From NCBI RefSeq assembly GCF_037482165.1, contig NZ_CP148048.1, positions 620,001 to 684,000 on the forward strand: DNA of 64,000 bases, read 5' to 3'. Both the position numbers and the translations under genes were made by a program. Within the stretch, counting starts at the first letter, position 1. Each line of letters opens with the position of its first letter. This DNA comes from Parvimonas micra. GTDB taxonomy: Bacteria; Bacillota; Clostridia; Tissierellales; Peptoniphilaceae. Below the pieces are notes generated by a model, which saw nothing but the letters and a program-made list of their open reading frames with translations, had not been told where the DNA came from and ran no database searches. Of this stretch, positions 62,473 to 64,000 are shown piece by piece.

Positions 62473-64000
62473 ATGTCTAATATGATTAATTTAACTATAA
62501 ATGGAAAGAATGTTAGTGTTGAAAAAGGAACTACTATTATTGAAGCTGCTAAAAAGGTTGGAGTAGATATTCCAAACTTATGTTATGAAAAAAGTCTAAC
62601 TGCATTTGCTGGATGTAGAATGTGTGTTGTTGAAATTGAAGGAAGTAAAAAACTTGAAACAGCATGTTCAACACTTGTAAAAGAAGGAATGGTTGTAAAT
62701 ACTGAAAGTGAAAAATTAACAAAAATAAGAAGAAATATTCTAGATTTATTGTTTTCTAATCATCCAAGTGATTGCTTAACTTGTGATATGGTTGGTAATT
62801 GTAAATTGCAAGAATATTGCTATAGATATGGAATGAAGAAGGGTACATGGATTGGTGAAGTCCAAAATCATGAAATTGATGCAAACAACCCTGTTATGAT
62901 AAGAGATCAAAACAAGTGTATTTTATGTGGTAAATGTGTTAGAGTATGTCAAGATGTACAAGTTACAGGAGCTATAGATTTTGTAGAAAGAGGATTTAAT
63001 GCTTATATTGGAACTCATAAAAATCTAGATTTAAATACTGATAACTGTAGATTTTGTGGGCAATGTATTAGTGTTTGCCCTACAGGAGCTTTACTAAATA
63101 AACAATTAATGGGAACTAGACCTTGGGAAGTAAAAAAAGTGAGAACAACATGTCCTTTCTGTGGTACTGGTTGTAATTTTGATTTAAATGTAAATGTTAA
63201 GACCGGAAAAGTAATTGGAGTTACTCCAAATGAAGATTCTCCAATTAATGGAACTCAGCTTTGTGTTAAAGGGCGTTTCCATACTGACTTAATTAACAGT
63301 CCTGATAGACTTACTGATCCATTGATTAAGAGAAATGGTGTATTTGAAAAAGCAACTTGGGAAGAAGCTTTAGATTTGGTTGTTTCTAAGTTAAGTAGCA
63401 CAAAAGAGACTTATGGTCCTGACTCAATTGCAGGTTTAAGCTCTGCTAGAACTTGTAATGAAGACAATTTTGCTTTTCAAAAGATGATGCGTGTTGCCAT
63501 TGGTACAAATAATGTTGATCACTGTGCGAGAACCTGACATGCTCCTACAGTTGCAGGTCTTGCAACAACATTAGGTTCTGGAGCTATGACAAATTCTGTT
63601 AACGAAGTTTTTAAGACTGATTTAATGTTTGTTATAGGTTCAAATACAACTGAAGCTCATCCAATAATTGGAAATAAAATGCAACAGGCTCATAGACAAG
63701 GTAAAAAGCTAGTAGTAGTTGATCCAAGAAAAACTGAATTAGCAAGAGAAGCTGATTTGCACATTTCATTGAAATCAGGAACAGATGCTGCTTTAATTAA
63801 TGGTATCATGAATATAATAATAACTGAAGGTTTATATGCTAAGGAATATGTTGAAAATAAAGTAGAAAGATTTGAAGAAGTTAAAGAACTTGTTTCTAAA
63901 TATACTCCAGAATTAGTTAGTAAAATTACTACTGTTCCTGTAGATCAAATTTATGAAGCTGCAAGAATGTATGCTTCTGCAGAAAGAGCTGGAATTTTCT
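62473..64000 (+). CDS. fdhA: Formate dehydrogenase alpha subunit, selenocysteine-containing, 3' end missing
   Basis: 509 residues visible, running off the window. NuoG-like N-terminus: [2Fe-2S] motif ending CRMCVVEIEG, His-Cys cluster HPSDCLTCD, and two [4Fe-4S] motifs CILCGKCVRVC and CRFCGQCISVC. The molybdopterin domain starts at TTCPFCGTGC. Codon 355 is TGA (63535-63537) in DHCART-U-HAPTVAG, exactly the Sec position of E. coli FdhF, and the frame stays open to the end with family sequence. A SECIS follows. Oxidises formate (or reduces CO2) with NAD via the two preceding subunits. GGAGG site. Confidence 0.96.
63535..63572 (+). promoter_or_regulatory. SECIS element for UGA recoding in fdhA
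   Basis: Twelve bases after the UGA codon a 6-bp perfect stem GTTGCA (63550-63555) / TGCAAC (63561-63566) closes the loop GGTCT (63556-63560). E. coli fdhF has the same GGUCU apical loop over a related UUGCA stem, recognised by SelB. Position and loop both fit. Confidence 0.9.

Noticed and set aside
63535-63537. TGA as the true stop of the formate dehydrogenase gene
   Set aside because: Family sequence continues in frame, the position equals the Sec site, and a SECIS-like hairpin follows.
1-64000. tRNA, rRNA, prophage or insertion sequence
   Set aside because: I found no cloverleaf with a GGTTCGA-type T-arm, no rRNA sequence, and no transposase, integrase or phage structural gene.

Overview
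The window is a 64 kb piece of a very AT-rich, low-GC Gram-positive chromosome. Strong GGAGG ribosome-binding sites, TTGACA/TATAAT-type promoters with 17-bp spacers, poly-T hairpin terminators, a T-box and a manganese riboswitch point to Firmicutes. The gene order alaS-ireB-ruvX-DUF1292-fur, the ctsR-mcsA-mcsB-clpC operon, the fhs-fchA-folD one-carbon cluster and a selenocysteine formate dehydrogenase point to a strict anaerobe of the Clostridia/Tissierellia. A Peptoniphilaceae (Parvimonas-like) organism is my best guess; it is inference, since no 16S gene is present.

Layout. 1-12 kb is housekeeping: alaS (5' end outside the window), ireB, ruvX, a fur-family regulator, RNase J, YlbF, a probable tRNA ho5U methylation/hydroxylation pair (trmR, trhP), a GNAT gene, rpsO-pnp and trpS. 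12-20 kb holds two tiny ORFs behind a consensus promoter, a UDG-like protein, murC, a secreted protein, a tandem 88-bp promoter/hairpin array, polA and a dephospho-CoA kinase fused to a membrane-anchored lytic transglycosylase. 20-25 kb is the CtsR stress operon, whose McsB has lost its kinase residues. 25-36 kb has YbjQ, a Mn2+-riboswitch-controlled P-type ATPase, the folate/one-carbon operon, DegV and LrgAB. 36-44.5 kb has tmcAL, a macro-like protein, murJ, a T-box plus aspS, tcdA, an RseC-like gene and an SdpI-like gene.

44.8-59.4 kb is the most distinctive region: a contiguous envelope iron/electron-transfer island. It encodes a 1374-residue surface protein with four FMN-transferase-type DxxSGAT motifs, a YedZ/ferric-reductase-like membrane protein, an FTR1 iron permease with an apparent AUA start, a P19/Tpd lipoprotein, a DUF2318 membrane protein, three FtsX-type permeases, two ABC ATPases, a second FMN-binding lipoprotein and a DUF4418 protein. 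Candidate Fur boxes overlap both promoters. The simplest model is extracytoplasmic flavin-mediated reduction of iron coupled to P19/FTR1 uptake.

59.5-64 kb carries an HPr-like protein with Asn at the catalytic His15 position, one copy of a dispersed structured repeat (the other is at 20.4 kb, opposite orientation), and an NAD-linked formate dehydrogenase operon (NuoE-like, NuoF-like, FdhA). fdhA contains an in-frame UGA at codon 355 followed by a hairpin with a GGUCU loop like the E. coli fdhF SECIS, so it reads through as selenocysteine and runs off the window end. Formate dehydrogenase and the fhs-fchA-folD cluster together imply active formate/tetrahydrofolate one-carbon metabolism.
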